Origin: Bacillota bacterium
GTDB lineage: Bacteria; Bacillota; UBA4882; UBA8346
NCBI GenBank assembly: GCA_023435565.1
Contig: JAEYRN010000029.1
Span: 1 to 64,000, forward strand
Length of the DNA stretch: 64,000 nt
Direction: 5' to 3'
The position numbers and the translations under genes are program-made. Shown one piece after another: positions 32,981-40,728 of the stretch. The notes beneath the pieces were generated by a model. The model worked only from the letters and a program-made list of their open reading frames with translations. It had not been told where the DNA came from and did no database searches. The stretch's first letter is position 1, and every line of letters starts with the position of its first letter.

Positions 32981-33018
32981 AATAACCGCGTAACGCGTAA
33001 CCCGGAACGCATAACGAA
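32981..33018 (-). repeat. dispersed repeat, right inverted copy
   Basis: This is the inverted counterpart of 30384-30424, sharing the CCGGGTTACGCGTTA core when read on the minus strand. Together they enclose the methyltransferase, structured RNA and pepE. Confidence 0.6.
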
Positions 33019-33151
33019 CCCGACAGTAAGAATCTCCATCAATGCCAATTTGATGCTGCTTCGCATAACATTACCTAAAGGAAGGCCTGCTAAAAGGGAG
33101 AAATAACATCAGCGTCAGGCTGGACAAAAAATTTTTGGAGGCAAAAACAAA

Positions 33152-33790
33152 ATGAAAAAATTAGTCGCACTCACCATGGCTCTCGTTTTAACCCTTGCCT
33201 TTGGATACGTAACTATGGCTAGTACCATCGGCATTGGCGCTAATGAGGGCCTCACCGTCGAAGTAGCAAAACAAGTTGATCCTTCCGAAGATGGCATGTG
33301 GTTAAACGGTTATTACGGAGTTAACAACCAACTCCAATTATCTCTTGGTTATCATACCGAGACCAAAGATAAAGAACTCGGCGCTCGTTATGCATTTGCC
33401 GAAAACATGGCAGTTACCTTAAACCATACCTTGGCTGACGCTGAAGGCGCTTCCGACACAACCGTTTTAGGATTCCGCTATAAAAAAGAACTCAGCGATG
33501 CTTTAGCCATGGTTGGCGTATTAAGCTATTCGGATGCTGATGAAATGACTGAAATGGGTATCCAAGGTCAAGCCGAATACAAATTTGCCAATAATGTAGT
33601 TGGTAATCTCGGATTTCAATACGGCAGCCCCGATATCGAAGGTCTCGAAGTAGACTCTTACACCAATATCGTAGCCGGTATTGAAGTTAGTCCGATTGAA
33701 AACGTCTCCGCTTACCTTGACTACACCATGGTTGATGAAGATGTTGCCGACGATGATACCATCGACCTAGGAGTCTCCTATTCCTTCTAA
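33152..33790 (+). CDS. exported beta-barrel outer-membrane protein, paralog 1
   Basis: A signal peptide (MKKLVALTMALVLTLAFGYV, cleavage near TMAS) precedes about 190 residues of alternating amphipathic strands, such as QLQLSLGYHTE, ELGARYAFAEN, TVLGFRYKKE and NIVAGIEVSP, ending in VSYSF. A terminal Phe after an amphipathic strand is the usual signal for the BAM outer-membrane insertion machinery. About eight to ten strands are plausible. It is close in sequence to the next two genes (shared VDPSED, GYYGVNxQLQLSxGYHT pattern). The exact role is unknown; a small porin-like or structural barrel is likely. GGAGG lies 11 nt before the ATG. Confidence 0.8.
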   Translation: MKKLVALTMALVLTLAFGYVTMASTIGIGANEGLTVEVAKQVDPSEDGMWLNGYYGVNNQLQLSLGYHTETKDKELGARYAFAENMAVTLNHTLADAEGASDTTVLGFRYKKELSDALAMVGVLSYSDADEMTEMGIQGQAEYKFANNVVGNLGFQYGSPDIEGLEVDSYTNIVAGIEVSPIENVSAYLDYTMVDEDVADDDTIDLGVSYSF

Positions 33791-33823
33791 GTTCAAGTTC
33801 TTAAGTATTAACCCAGCCTGACT

Positions 33824-33849
33824 AAAAACGCCCTTGCGGGCGTTTTTTT
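33824..33849 (+). terminator. intrinsic terminator of barrel paralog 1
   Basis: The arms AAAAACGCCC and GGGCGTTTTT surround a TTGC loop, and T continues after. It lies 34 nt after the stop codon. Confidence 0.92.
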
Positions 33850-34014
33850 GTTATCCGGAAAATAACGAAACAACCATCTGTCTATAGACAAAAAGAGTAA
33901 AAAAAATAATAACACCAAATTTAAAATTTTAACTCTTTCGTAATAGGAATTCTGGTAAACTCAGAGGAATAAATCTTTATACTAGGCTGGAAAAATGATT
34001 CGGAGGTAAAGTTG

Positions 34015-34635
34015 ATGAAAAAATTCTTAATATTTACCACTGCTCTTATAATGACCCTTTCCGTTGGATACATAACATTGGCCAGCACTTATGGATTTGA
34101 AGCCACTGAAGGTTTTCAAATTGAAGTATCGAAACAAATCGATCCTTCTGAAGATGACAATTTGGTAACCGGTTATTACGGAGTCAATAAGCAGCTTCAA
34201 TTATCCGTAGGTTATCATACCGACTATGAAGATATCGAACTCGGAATCCTTTATGCTTTGGCCGATAATATGGCGGTTACTCTTGATCACTATATGTATG
34301 ACGAAGAAGGTTCAGATGATGAGACCACATTTGGATTTCGGTATAAAGCTCAAATCAGCGATCCTTTAGCTTTAGTTGGCGTCTTCTATTTCACTAGTAT
34401 GGATCCTGACGACAGAATTGAAGTTATCGGACAGGCTGAATATTCATTCAGCGAAATGATTACAGGAACCCTTGGATTCAACCATTACGAAGCAGGTGAC
34501 TTCGATGGAACCGATATCGTTGCCGGAATTGAAATATATCCCACCGAAGAATTGTGCGCCTACCTTGATTATACTATCGTAGATGAAGAAACAGACGATG
34601 ATACTCTTGAACTTGGTTTTTGCTACGCATTTTGA
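34015..34635 (+). CDS. exported beta-barrel outer-membrane protein, paralog 2
   Basis: The 206-aa product has a signal peptide (MKKFLIFTTALIMTLSVGYI, cleavage near TLAS) and the same strand pattern as paralog 1: GYYGVNKQLQLSVGYHT, ELGILYALADN, TFGFRYKAQ, GTLGFNHYE and a final ELGFCYAF with terminal Phe. It is clearly a tandem duplicate. A TTG at 34012 opens the frame, but the ATG at 34015 has better spacing (8 nt) from CGGAGG. Acidic loops (DEETDDD) replace some residues of paralog 1. It has its own terminator. Confidence 0.8.
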   Translation: MKKFLIFTTALIMTLSVGYITLASTYGFEATEGFQIEVSKQIDPSEDDNLVTGYYGVNKQLQLSVGYHTDYEDIELGILYALADNMAVTLDHYMYDEEGSDDETTFGFRYKAQISDPLALVGVFYFTSMDPDDRIEVIGQAEYSFSEMITGTLGFNHYEAGDFDGTDIVAGIEIYPTEELCAYLDYTIVDEETDDDTLELGFCYAF

Positions 34636-34658
34636 AATGATGAAAAACCAGCCTGTAA

Positions 34659-34686
34659 CAAAAAACACTCAAATGAGTGTTTTTTG
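34659..34686 (+). terminator. intrinsic terminator of barrel paralog 2
   Basis: The arms CAAAAAACACTC and GAGTGTTTTTTG pair perfectly around AAAT. It lies 23 nt after the stop. Confidence 0.9.
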
Positions 34687-34755
34687 TTTGTATAATATAG
34701 GTATACTTTAAAAAATGGCGAATATAAAAAGCAATTGAACCTTTTGGAGGAAACC

Positions 34756-35361
34756 ATGAAAAAATTAGCCATTACTATATCAATCCTACTATCAATGCTC
34801 TTTGCCATTAGTTATTCAACCTTAGCCAGAGTTATTCACGTCGAAGTAACGGAAGGCGCCTCGGTTTCATTGGAAAAATACCTTGAACCGTCCAGCTTGG
34901 CGGATCCGGCCATGGTGACCGGCAGTTACGGATTTAATGAACATTTAATGTTGAAATGCGCCTATGTTACCGAGGAAGAGCGGAATATCATCGGAGGCCG
35001 TTTTGCCTTCAATAAAAAAATGGCGTTCCTGTTGGAACACGAATGGAAAGATGACAATAGCTCCAATAAATACGGTTTTATTTATAAAAAAAATCTCAAT
35101 GACCGGTGGGATTTGGTAGGGCTTGCTGAATACGAATCCAAAGACATTATTTTAACCGGTCAAGCTGAGTATCAATTATTTGATACGATTACTGTCAATG
35201 CCGGACTTAAATATAATAAGCCTGATCAAGGAGATGCTTTGATAGATCTTTTGGTGGGAGCGGAATTGATGCCGATTGATATTTTCTCTCTTTATTTTGA
35301 TTATATAATTCCCGAGGAAGGCAATAACCGGATTTACTTTGGGGTATCCTACCGGTTCTAA
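34756..35361 (+). CDS. exported beta-barrel outer-membrane protein, paralog 3
   Basis: The 201-aa product has a signal peptide (MKKLAITISILLSMLFAISY) and about 175 residues of amphipathic strands ending FGVSYRF. Its start RVIHVEVTEGASVSLEKYLEP and its GSYGFNEHLMLKCAY block align with paralogs 1 and 2, but it is more diverged and more basic. The frame is open to 34735; GGAGG lies 5 nt before the ATG at 34756, which is chosen. It is the last of three tandem genes, each with its own ribosome binding site. It ends 6 bp before the convergent ABC transporter gene. Confidence 0.75.
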   Translation: MKKLAITISILLSMLFAISYSTLARVIHVEVTEGASVSLEKYLEPSSLADPAMVTGSYGFNEHLMLKCAYVTEEERNIIGGRFAFNKKMAFLLEHEWKDDNSSNKYGFIYKKNLNDRWDLVGLAEYESKDIILTGQAEYQLFDTITVNAGLKYNKPDQGDALIDLLVGAELMPIDIFSLYFDYIIPEEGNNRIYFGVSYRF

Positions 35362-35367
35362 ATTAGA

Positions 35368-36411
35368 TTACTCTTTAAGAATCCTAATGGCTTTCATATC
35401 AAAACTAAACCCCGCCCGATTTCCTTCCTTGAAAGCCTGGGCTTCTTTTCCGGCCATCAATTTAATTCGAAAACTTTTAGTAATAAGCTCCAGCCGATAA
35501 AATGGCCCGAGGTATTCGATTTTTACTATTTCACCTTCAAATTGCGGCCTTTCGGTGTTTAACTTAACGTCTTCAGGCCGAATCATCAGCCATTGAAGAT
35601 CCTTTTCATTATAGCCCTCGGGAACAACCGTCAGTTTTTGGCCGTCAAAAAGGATTAGCTGAGCTTCCGATTCTTCTTTAATCAATCGACATGGAATCAG
35701 ATTGGCGTCTCCTAAAAAAACCGCGCCAAAACAGCTGATTGGTTGTTGATAGACTTCCCGAGGTTTTCCAACTTGAATTAATCGACCCTGGCGCATCAGA
35801 GCAATCCGGTCCGAAACCGAAATGGCCTCCTCTTGTTGGTGGGTGACAAAAATACTGGTAAATCTTAGTCTTTGCTGATATTGCTTCAACTCATCCCGGA
35901 GGCGGCTTCTTATTTCATAATCCAGTGCTGAAAAAGGCTCGTCTAGTAGTAAAATTTCCGGCCCGGTTATCAAAGCCCGCGCCAGTGCAACCCGTTGCTG
36001 TTCCCCACCGGATAATTGCATGATCGTCCTCTTAGCTAAAGTCTCAAGTTGAAAAAGACTCAACATCTCTTTAACTTTTTCTCTGCGCTCAGCTGGGTTA
36101 TTTTTTTGAAGTTTTAACCCGTATTCAATATTTTCAAAAACATTTAAATGCGGAAAAAGGGCATAGTTTTGAAAAACTAATCCAATACATCGTTTATCCG
36201 GGCTAAGGTTGGTAATATCTCGGCCATTTAAAATGATACTACCCCGGTCCGGCTTTTCCAAACCCGCGATTAAACGTAACAATGTTGTCTTCCCACAACC
36301 GCTCGGCCCGAGTAATGAGAAGAACTCACCGGCTTCAATAGTCAGTTCCAGATCAATAACAAATTCAGGATAAGTTTTCTTTAAAGTTAATTCTAAAACT
36401 GGTTTTGACAA
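35368..36411 (-). CDS. thiQ: thiamine-type ABC transporter ATP-binding protein ThiQ
   Basis: This 347-aa ATPase has Walker A GPSGCGKTT, Q-loop FQNYALFPHL, the LSGGEQQRVALARAL signature, Walker B ILLLDEPFSALD and the H-loop VTHQQEEA. A C-terminal TOBE domain (about residues 235-347) is present, as in the PotA/MalK-like group of importers. By itself it could be any spermidine/iron/thiamine-type ATPase; the TPP riboswitch and the thiB-like gene upstream identify the substrate. It follows the permease by 40 bp. Confidence 0.88.
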   Translation of the reverse strand: MSKPVLELTLKKTYPEFVIDLELTIEAGEFFSLLGPSGCGKTTLLRLIAGLEKPDRGSIILNGRDITNLSPDKRCIGLVFQNYALFPHLNVFENIEYGLKLQKNNPAERREKVKEMLSLFQLETLAKRTIMQLSGGEQQRVALARALITGPEILLLDEPFSALDYEIRSRLRDELKQYQQRLRFTSIFVTHQQEEAISVSDRIALMRQGRLIQVGKPREVYQQPISCFGAVFLGDANLIPCRLIKEESEAQLILFDGQKLTVVPEGYNEKDLQWLMIRPEDVKLNTERPQFEGEIVKIEYLGPFYRLELITKSFRIKLMAGKEAQAFKEGNRAGFSFDMKAIRILKE

Positions 36412-36451
36412 AGCGCTTCTCCTTAACTAAGCCGTAATATAAAAAATAAAT

Positions 36452-38080
36452 TTAATTTGTATTGTTCTTTTCCTGCACTAACGTATAAAGTAATACCGAT
36501 ATCCCGATAAAAAGCACACCCATGGCCAATGCTCGGGGGAAGTGGTAGTGGCCGATTAAACGGTAAATTGCTACCGATACCGTAACCAGCTTTCCCTGAC
36601 CCAGCATTAAAACCGCAGCCAAATCACCTAATGAAAAGGCTATGGCATATGCAATAGCGGTAGCAATCGACTTACGCATTATTGGTAATTCCACAGTCCA
36701 AAAAACTTGCTTCGAATTTGCTCCCAAAGTTCTCGCAACTTCCAAGACAGATTCGCCCATATCACGCCAGGCACTCCTCAATAAGGAGTAAACCAATGGA
36801 AAAGCCAAAAATATCTGAGCCCAAACAACCGAAATGAATGGAGGTAAAAATCTACGGGCCACCAAGGAAACACCGAAGGAAAAAGTCAAAAAAGAGATTC
36901 CCACCGGTAATTGGAGCCATAGATCACTTGATTGCCAATGTTTTTCCCTCCGGCCGCGAGCGATTAGGTAAGCGGTTCCCATAGCAAATAAAGCAACCGT
37001 TAAGGCTAGACCAATACTAGTTCCTAATACTATTGGCAAACTCTTGCCGACAATAAAGTGAAATCCGTTATCCAACAATAACCGATAATTTTCAAAGGTC
37101 CATCCAGCATCAGGCAAACCGCGTTTCATAAATGAACGAAGACAAATCGTTCCTAAAGGAGCGGTAAAAAAGAACCCTACAAACAAACCGTAGATAATGG
37201 CAGATAAAGAAATCCATGGATTTTTCCGCCGGGATAATCGGGGAAGGCTCCTTCCAAACCCTCCCGTTATTCGAAATCTCCGGCTAGACCAATGCTGGAG
37301 ATATAGAACTGCCGCCAAAATAGTCATTTGTAGTCCGGCAATCATGGTGGCCCGATCAAAATTCAGCTTGTTATTATATTCAATATATATCAACACTTCA
37401 AAGGTTTTATACAAATATCCACCAAGTACCAGTACAACCGTAAAACTAAGGAATGAATATAAGAAAATTAATAAAAAGAGATAACTAATTGTAGGTGTTA
37501 ACAGGGGAAAAATGACTCCTAAAAAAGTTTTTAACTTAGAGCCTCCCAAAGATGCCGAAGCTTCACTGAGATTAGGATCAATTCGTTCCCAACTCTCCCC
37601 CAAAACCCGGATGCAAAATGAAAAATTATAAAAAACATTGGCCAAGATAATCCCTGAAAAACCATAAAGTCTGGTGAATCGAAAACCGCTTTCGGGAAAT
37701 AGATACGCCAGCCAATGGTTGAGCACTCCGTTCTGCCCGTAAAACACGACCATCCCTAATACAACTAAAATCCCCGGAAGCATAAAGGGTAAAACTAACA
37801 AATTTCTGAAAAACTTTTTGCCGGGAAAATCATAGTTTCCAAAATAATAAGCTCCAGGCAAAGCCAGGAGCAAACTAAAAGCCGCGCTTAAAAGAGCTTC
37901 TGTTGCGGAAAAAGAAAGGGTATTCCAAAACGAATCCGAGTGGATAAACTCGAAAAGTTCGCCAACGATCTTTTTATTAACCAAAATCCTGGTGAAAACC
38001 GCCATTACCGGAAGATAAAACAATATAGATATCCCCAGATATATAGGTGAAAACTTTTTAAAACGGCTTAAATTAATCAT
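36452..38080 (-). CDS. thiP: thiamine-type ABC transporter permease ThiP
   Basis: The protein contains two fused permease halves with about 12 membrane helices. Each half has an EAA-type loop: DPNLSEASASLGGSKLKTF in the first and ESVLEVARTLGANSKQVFW in the second, which dock onto the ATPase. The fused form is typical of ThiP and FbpB-like permeases. The frame is open to 38116, but the ATG at 38080 overlaps the thiB stop (TAATG) and fits the family, so it is used. Length about 542 aa. Confidence 0.88.
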   Translation of the reverse strand: MINLSRFKKFSPIYLGISILFYLPVMAVFTRILVNKKIVGELFEFIHSDSFWNTLSFSATEALLSAAFSLLLALPGAYYFGNYDFPGKKFFRNLLVLPFMLPGILVVLGMVVFYGQNGVLNHWLAYLFPESGFRFTRLYGFSGIILANVFYNFSFCIRVLGESWERIDPNLSEASASLGGSKLKTFLGVIFPLLTPTISYLFLLIFLYSFLSFTVVLVLGGYLYKTFEVLIYIEYNNKLNFDRATMIAGLQMTILAAVLYLQHWSSRRFRITGGFGRSLPRLSRRKNPWISLSAIIYGLFVGFFFTAPLGTICLRSFMKRGLPDAGWTFENYRLLLDNGFHFIVGKSLPIVLGTSIGLALTVALFAMGTAYLIARGRREKHWQSSDLWLQLPVGISFLTFSFGVSLVARRFLPPFISVVWAQIFLAFPLVYSLLRSAWRDMGESVLEVARTLGANSKQVFWTVELPIMRKSIATAIAYAIAFSLGDLAAVLMLGQGKLVTVSVAIYRLIGHYHFPRALAMGVLFIGISVLLYTLVQEKNNTN

Positions 38081-39096
38081 TAACGACTGACAGCTTTCTC
38101 CCAATCCGCCAACCACCGATCAAGTTTTGCGGCGACTTGGTCCGTAGGCAGGTTTAAAATTCGTTTGGCTTGAGCTGCAATTCTGAAACTAGCCGGTAAT
38201 TTGGCGTCGATAGTTGCCGGATACATAAACTGGCTCTCCGGAATCAGACTTTGAAATTCGGTAGAAAGTAAATATTCCACCAATTGTTGAGCGCCTTTTA
38301 AGTTAACGGAACCTTTGACAATACTCATCCCCTCGATCTGGGCATACGCCGCTTCATCCAGTACCATTGCTTGATAGCGCTCGGTTTTGTCATAAAGCAG
38401 ATGATAGACGGGGCTGGTTCCATAGGAAAGTACTATCGGCGCTTCTCCAGCGGTATATATCCCATAGGCCTCGTCCCACCCAGGAGTAATCGTCAGCAAG
38501 TTTTGCTTCAATTGGCGCCAATAATCGAGATATCCGGTTTCACCGTAAAGGGCGATAGTTGTCAATAAAAATACTTGTCCCGGAGATGAGGTCAACGGAT
38601 TTTCAATAATAATCTTGCCTTTATAATATGGATCCAACAAATCACGGTGGCTTTTGGGGACCCGTCCTAACCGTTCCCGATCGTAATTAAAAACAACATA
38701 GCCATAGTCGAAAGGAATCATCCGATATTGGGGATCGAAAACCAGTTCCGGCCGGATCTTAGCAGCGGCTTTAGGTTTATAGGGTTGAAAAAGGTCTTTT
38801 TCAACCGCTTTATTAAGATAATTATTATCCAAACCAATTACCAGATCAGCCTGTGGGGCTTGTTTATCTTGAATTAATTCGTTAAAAAGCGGGCCGGTAT
38901 CGGAGAAAGAGCGAAATTCAACTTTGGTTTGATATGTTTTCAAAAAATGGTTTTTAATCGTATCGACTAAGCTTACCGGGAAACTAGAGTATGTATAAAC
39001 AGTGAGCTTTTGGGAAGCTCCCATAGCTGCGCCACTTTGAAATGAAAACATGATTAACATTACAAACAGAAATAATTTGGTTAATTTTCGTTTCAT
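38080..39096 (-). CDS. thiB: thiamine-binding ABC transporter substrate-binding protein
   Basis: A signal peptide (about residues 1-26, ending AAMGA) leads to a periplasmic binding protein of the ThiB/TbpA type: LTVYTYSSFPVSLVDTIKNHF split, FRSFSDTGPLFNEL, QADLVIGLDNNYL, MIPFDYGYVVFNYD and LSYGTSPVYHLLYD. The segments match the thiamine-binding family. The signal peptide has no lipobox Cys, so it is soluble between membranes in a diderm, or released or otherwise anchored. It is first in thiB-thiP-thiQ, directly behind a TPP riboswitch. Confidence 0.9.
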   Translation of the reverse strand: MKRKLTKLFLFVMLIMFSFQSGAAMGASQKLTVYTYSSFPVSLVDTIKNHFLKTYQTKVEFRSFSDTGPLFNELIQDKQAPQADLVIGLDNNYLNKAVEKDLFQPYKPKAAAKIRPELVFDPQYRMIPFDYGYVVFNYDRERLGRVPKSHRDLLDPYYKGKIIIENPLTSSPGQVFLLTTIALYGETGYLDYWRQLKQNLLTITPGWDEAYGIYTAGEAPIVLSYGTSPVYHLLYDKTERYQAMVLDEAAYAQIEGMSIVKGSVNLKGAQQLVEYLLSTEFQSLIPESQFMYPATIDAKLPASFRIAAQAKRILNLPTDQVAAKLDRWLADWEKAVSR

Positions 39097-39189
39097 TTTT
39101 GAATACTCCTTTACAATTATTATTAACTACAAGGAGAACACCAGGAATAACTCTGTGTTCTCTGTGGTTACGTTTTCTTGAAAATAAAA

Positions 39190-39293
39190 AAACCCAACGA
39201 AGGGGTTATAAGCTAATCCTATTTCCCTACGCCGGCATTACCCGAATCAGGTTCAAGGGTATAATCTCAGCCTCGTTATCGAAGCACCCCTTC
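39190..39293 (-). promoter_or_regulatory. TPP riboswitch with terminator upstream of thiBPQ
   Basis: The minus strand carries the thiamine pyrophosphate aptamer: GGGGTGCTTCG at the 5' side, the conserved CTGAGA, then ACCTGATTCGGGTAATGCCG and GCGTAGGGA. Nearly all universally conserved bases are present. A hairpin AACCCC-TTCG-TTGGGTT with a run of T follows (39190-39208), so TPP binding should favour early termination and repress thiamine import. Confidence 0.96.
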
Positions 39294-39390
39294 AAAATCT
39301 CAATCAAATATTAGCACATTAAAGCAAACGAGTCAAATCAAGATAAAAACTATCTTACGGAGACACAGAGAAATCATTTTCATATTAGTT

Positions 39391-40728
39391 CTATTTCTGC
39401 CTAGACAGGCTCTGGAACTTACTAAACTCTTTCTGGAAGTAGAAATCAACCGATCCTACCGGACCATTCCGCTGTTTTGCGATGATCAACTCGGTAATAT
39501 TCTTCCGGTCCGTCTCCGGATTATAATAATCCTCCCGGTAGAGGAACCCGACTATATCGGCGTCCTGCTCCAAAGATCCCGATTCTCTAAGGTCAGCCAA
39601 GCCCGGTTTTTTATCGGCCCGCTGTTCTACGGCCCGGGAAAGCTGGGATAAAGCGATCACCGGAACATTCAATTCCCTAGCCAAAGCTTTTAAAGAACGG
39701 GATATTTCGGAGACTTCCTGTTGCCGGTTTTCACTTCTGGAACGGGACTGCATTAATTGTAAATAATCGATAATAATTAACCCCAAGCCATGCTCGGCTT
39801 TGATTCTTCTGGTCTTAGCCCTAATTTCCAAGGCGGTAATACCCGGCGTATCATCGATAAAAAGCATGGCATCGGAAAGACGTCCCAAAGCATGAGATAG
39901 CTTGGGCCAATCGTCATCCTTAAGAGTACCGGTTCGTATCCGTTGATTATCAACACCGGCTTCGGAACAGAGTAACTTTAAAGCCAGTTGTTCTTTGGAC
40001 ATTTCTAAACTGAATATTATCGCGGGAATCTTAAGTTCAACCGCGGCATGCTCGCCTAAATTCAGGGCAAAGGTGGTTTTACCCATACTAGGTCGAGCAG
40101 CTAAAATTATTAGGTCGGAGGGTTGAAGCCCAGCGGTCATCCGGTCAAAATCTGGATACCCGGTGGGAATTCCGGTAACGCCGCCCTTTGATTCATACAA
40201 CTTTTCAATCCGTTCAAAAGTTTCCACCAGGATGCTCCTGAGGCTTACAAAACCTTTGACACTTCTCTTTTGAGAAATTTCAAAAATTTCCTTCTCGGCG
40301 CGGTCCAAGATTACATCTACTTCCTCAGTACCTTCGAACCCCATTTTCACAATATTGGTAGCTACGGTAATTATCGATCGCAACAAAGATTTTTCAGCCA
40401 CAATATTGGCATAGTGTTCGACATTGGCGGCGGTGGGGACGAAGTTGGCCAGCTGGGTTAAGTAGGCAGCCCCCCCAACCTTGTCAAGCATCCCACGTTG
40501 TTTTAATTCTTCGGAAACGGTAATCAAATCCACCGGTTCGCCTTTATTGGCCAAATGGACTACTACTTCAAAGATAACCCGGTGGGCTTCCCGGTAAAAA
40601 TCATCGGGACGCAAAAGCTCAGCGCCCTTATAGATTGCGTCTTTCTCCAAAAGCATCGAACCTAAGGTCGATTGTTCTGCGTCAAGGTTCTGAGGCGGGA
40701 TTCGTTCCAATGCTGCAGCGCCGTTCAT
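39391..40728 (-). CDS. dnaB: replicative DNA helicase DnaB
   Basis: DnaB (DnaC in Bacillus naming) is the hexameric helicase at the replication fork. The N-terminal domain begins RIPPQNLDAEQSTLGSMLL. The RecA-like domain has Walker A ARPSMGKTTFALN, Walker B GLIIIDYLQLM and the C-terminal SGSLEQDADIVGFLYRED. The 445-aa length is normal and there is no intein. It overlaps lonC by 4 bp; the rplI-lonC-dnaB order matches other spore-formers. Confidence 0.97.
   Translation of the reverse strand: MNGAAALERIPPQNLDAEQSTLGSMLLEKDAIYKGAELLRPDDFYREAHRVIFEVVVHLANKGEPVDLITVSEELKQRGMLDKVGGAAYLTQLANFVPTAANVEHYANIVAEKSLLRSIITVATNIVKMGFEGTEEVDVILDRAEKEIFEISQKRSVKGFVSLRSILVETFERIEKLYESKGGVTGIPTGYPDFDRMTAGLQPSDLIILAARPSMGKTTFALNLGEHAAVELKIPAIIFSLEMSKEQLALKLLCSEAGVDNQRIRTGTLKDDDWPKLSHALGRLSDAMLFIDDTPGITALEIRAKTRRIKAEHGLGLIIIDYLQLMQSRSRSENRQQEVSEISRSLKALARELNVPVIALSQLSRAVEQRADKKPGLADLRESGSLEQDADIVGFLYREDYYNPETDRKNITELIIAKQRNGPVGSVDFYFQKEFSKFQSLSRQK

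Larger units (their letters stand above)
32410..33151. other. long intergenic region rich in repeats
   Basis: About 740 bp hold no convincing gene. It starts with a cluster of CTAG-centred palindromes (32504-32608), then a GC-rich hairpin-bearing piece (32640-32700), a CACGAAG-type dispersed repeat (about 32722-32751) with CTTCGTGGTTA later, and the right inverted copy of the 38-bp repeat (32981-33018). A minus-strand open frame at 32665-33066 reads through these repeats and is not credited. Confidence 0.55.

Noticed and set aside
32665..33066. 133-codon minus-strand ORF
   Set aside because: It is built from dispersed repeats, including the CACGAAG-type and 38-bp repeats, and lacks a start signal.
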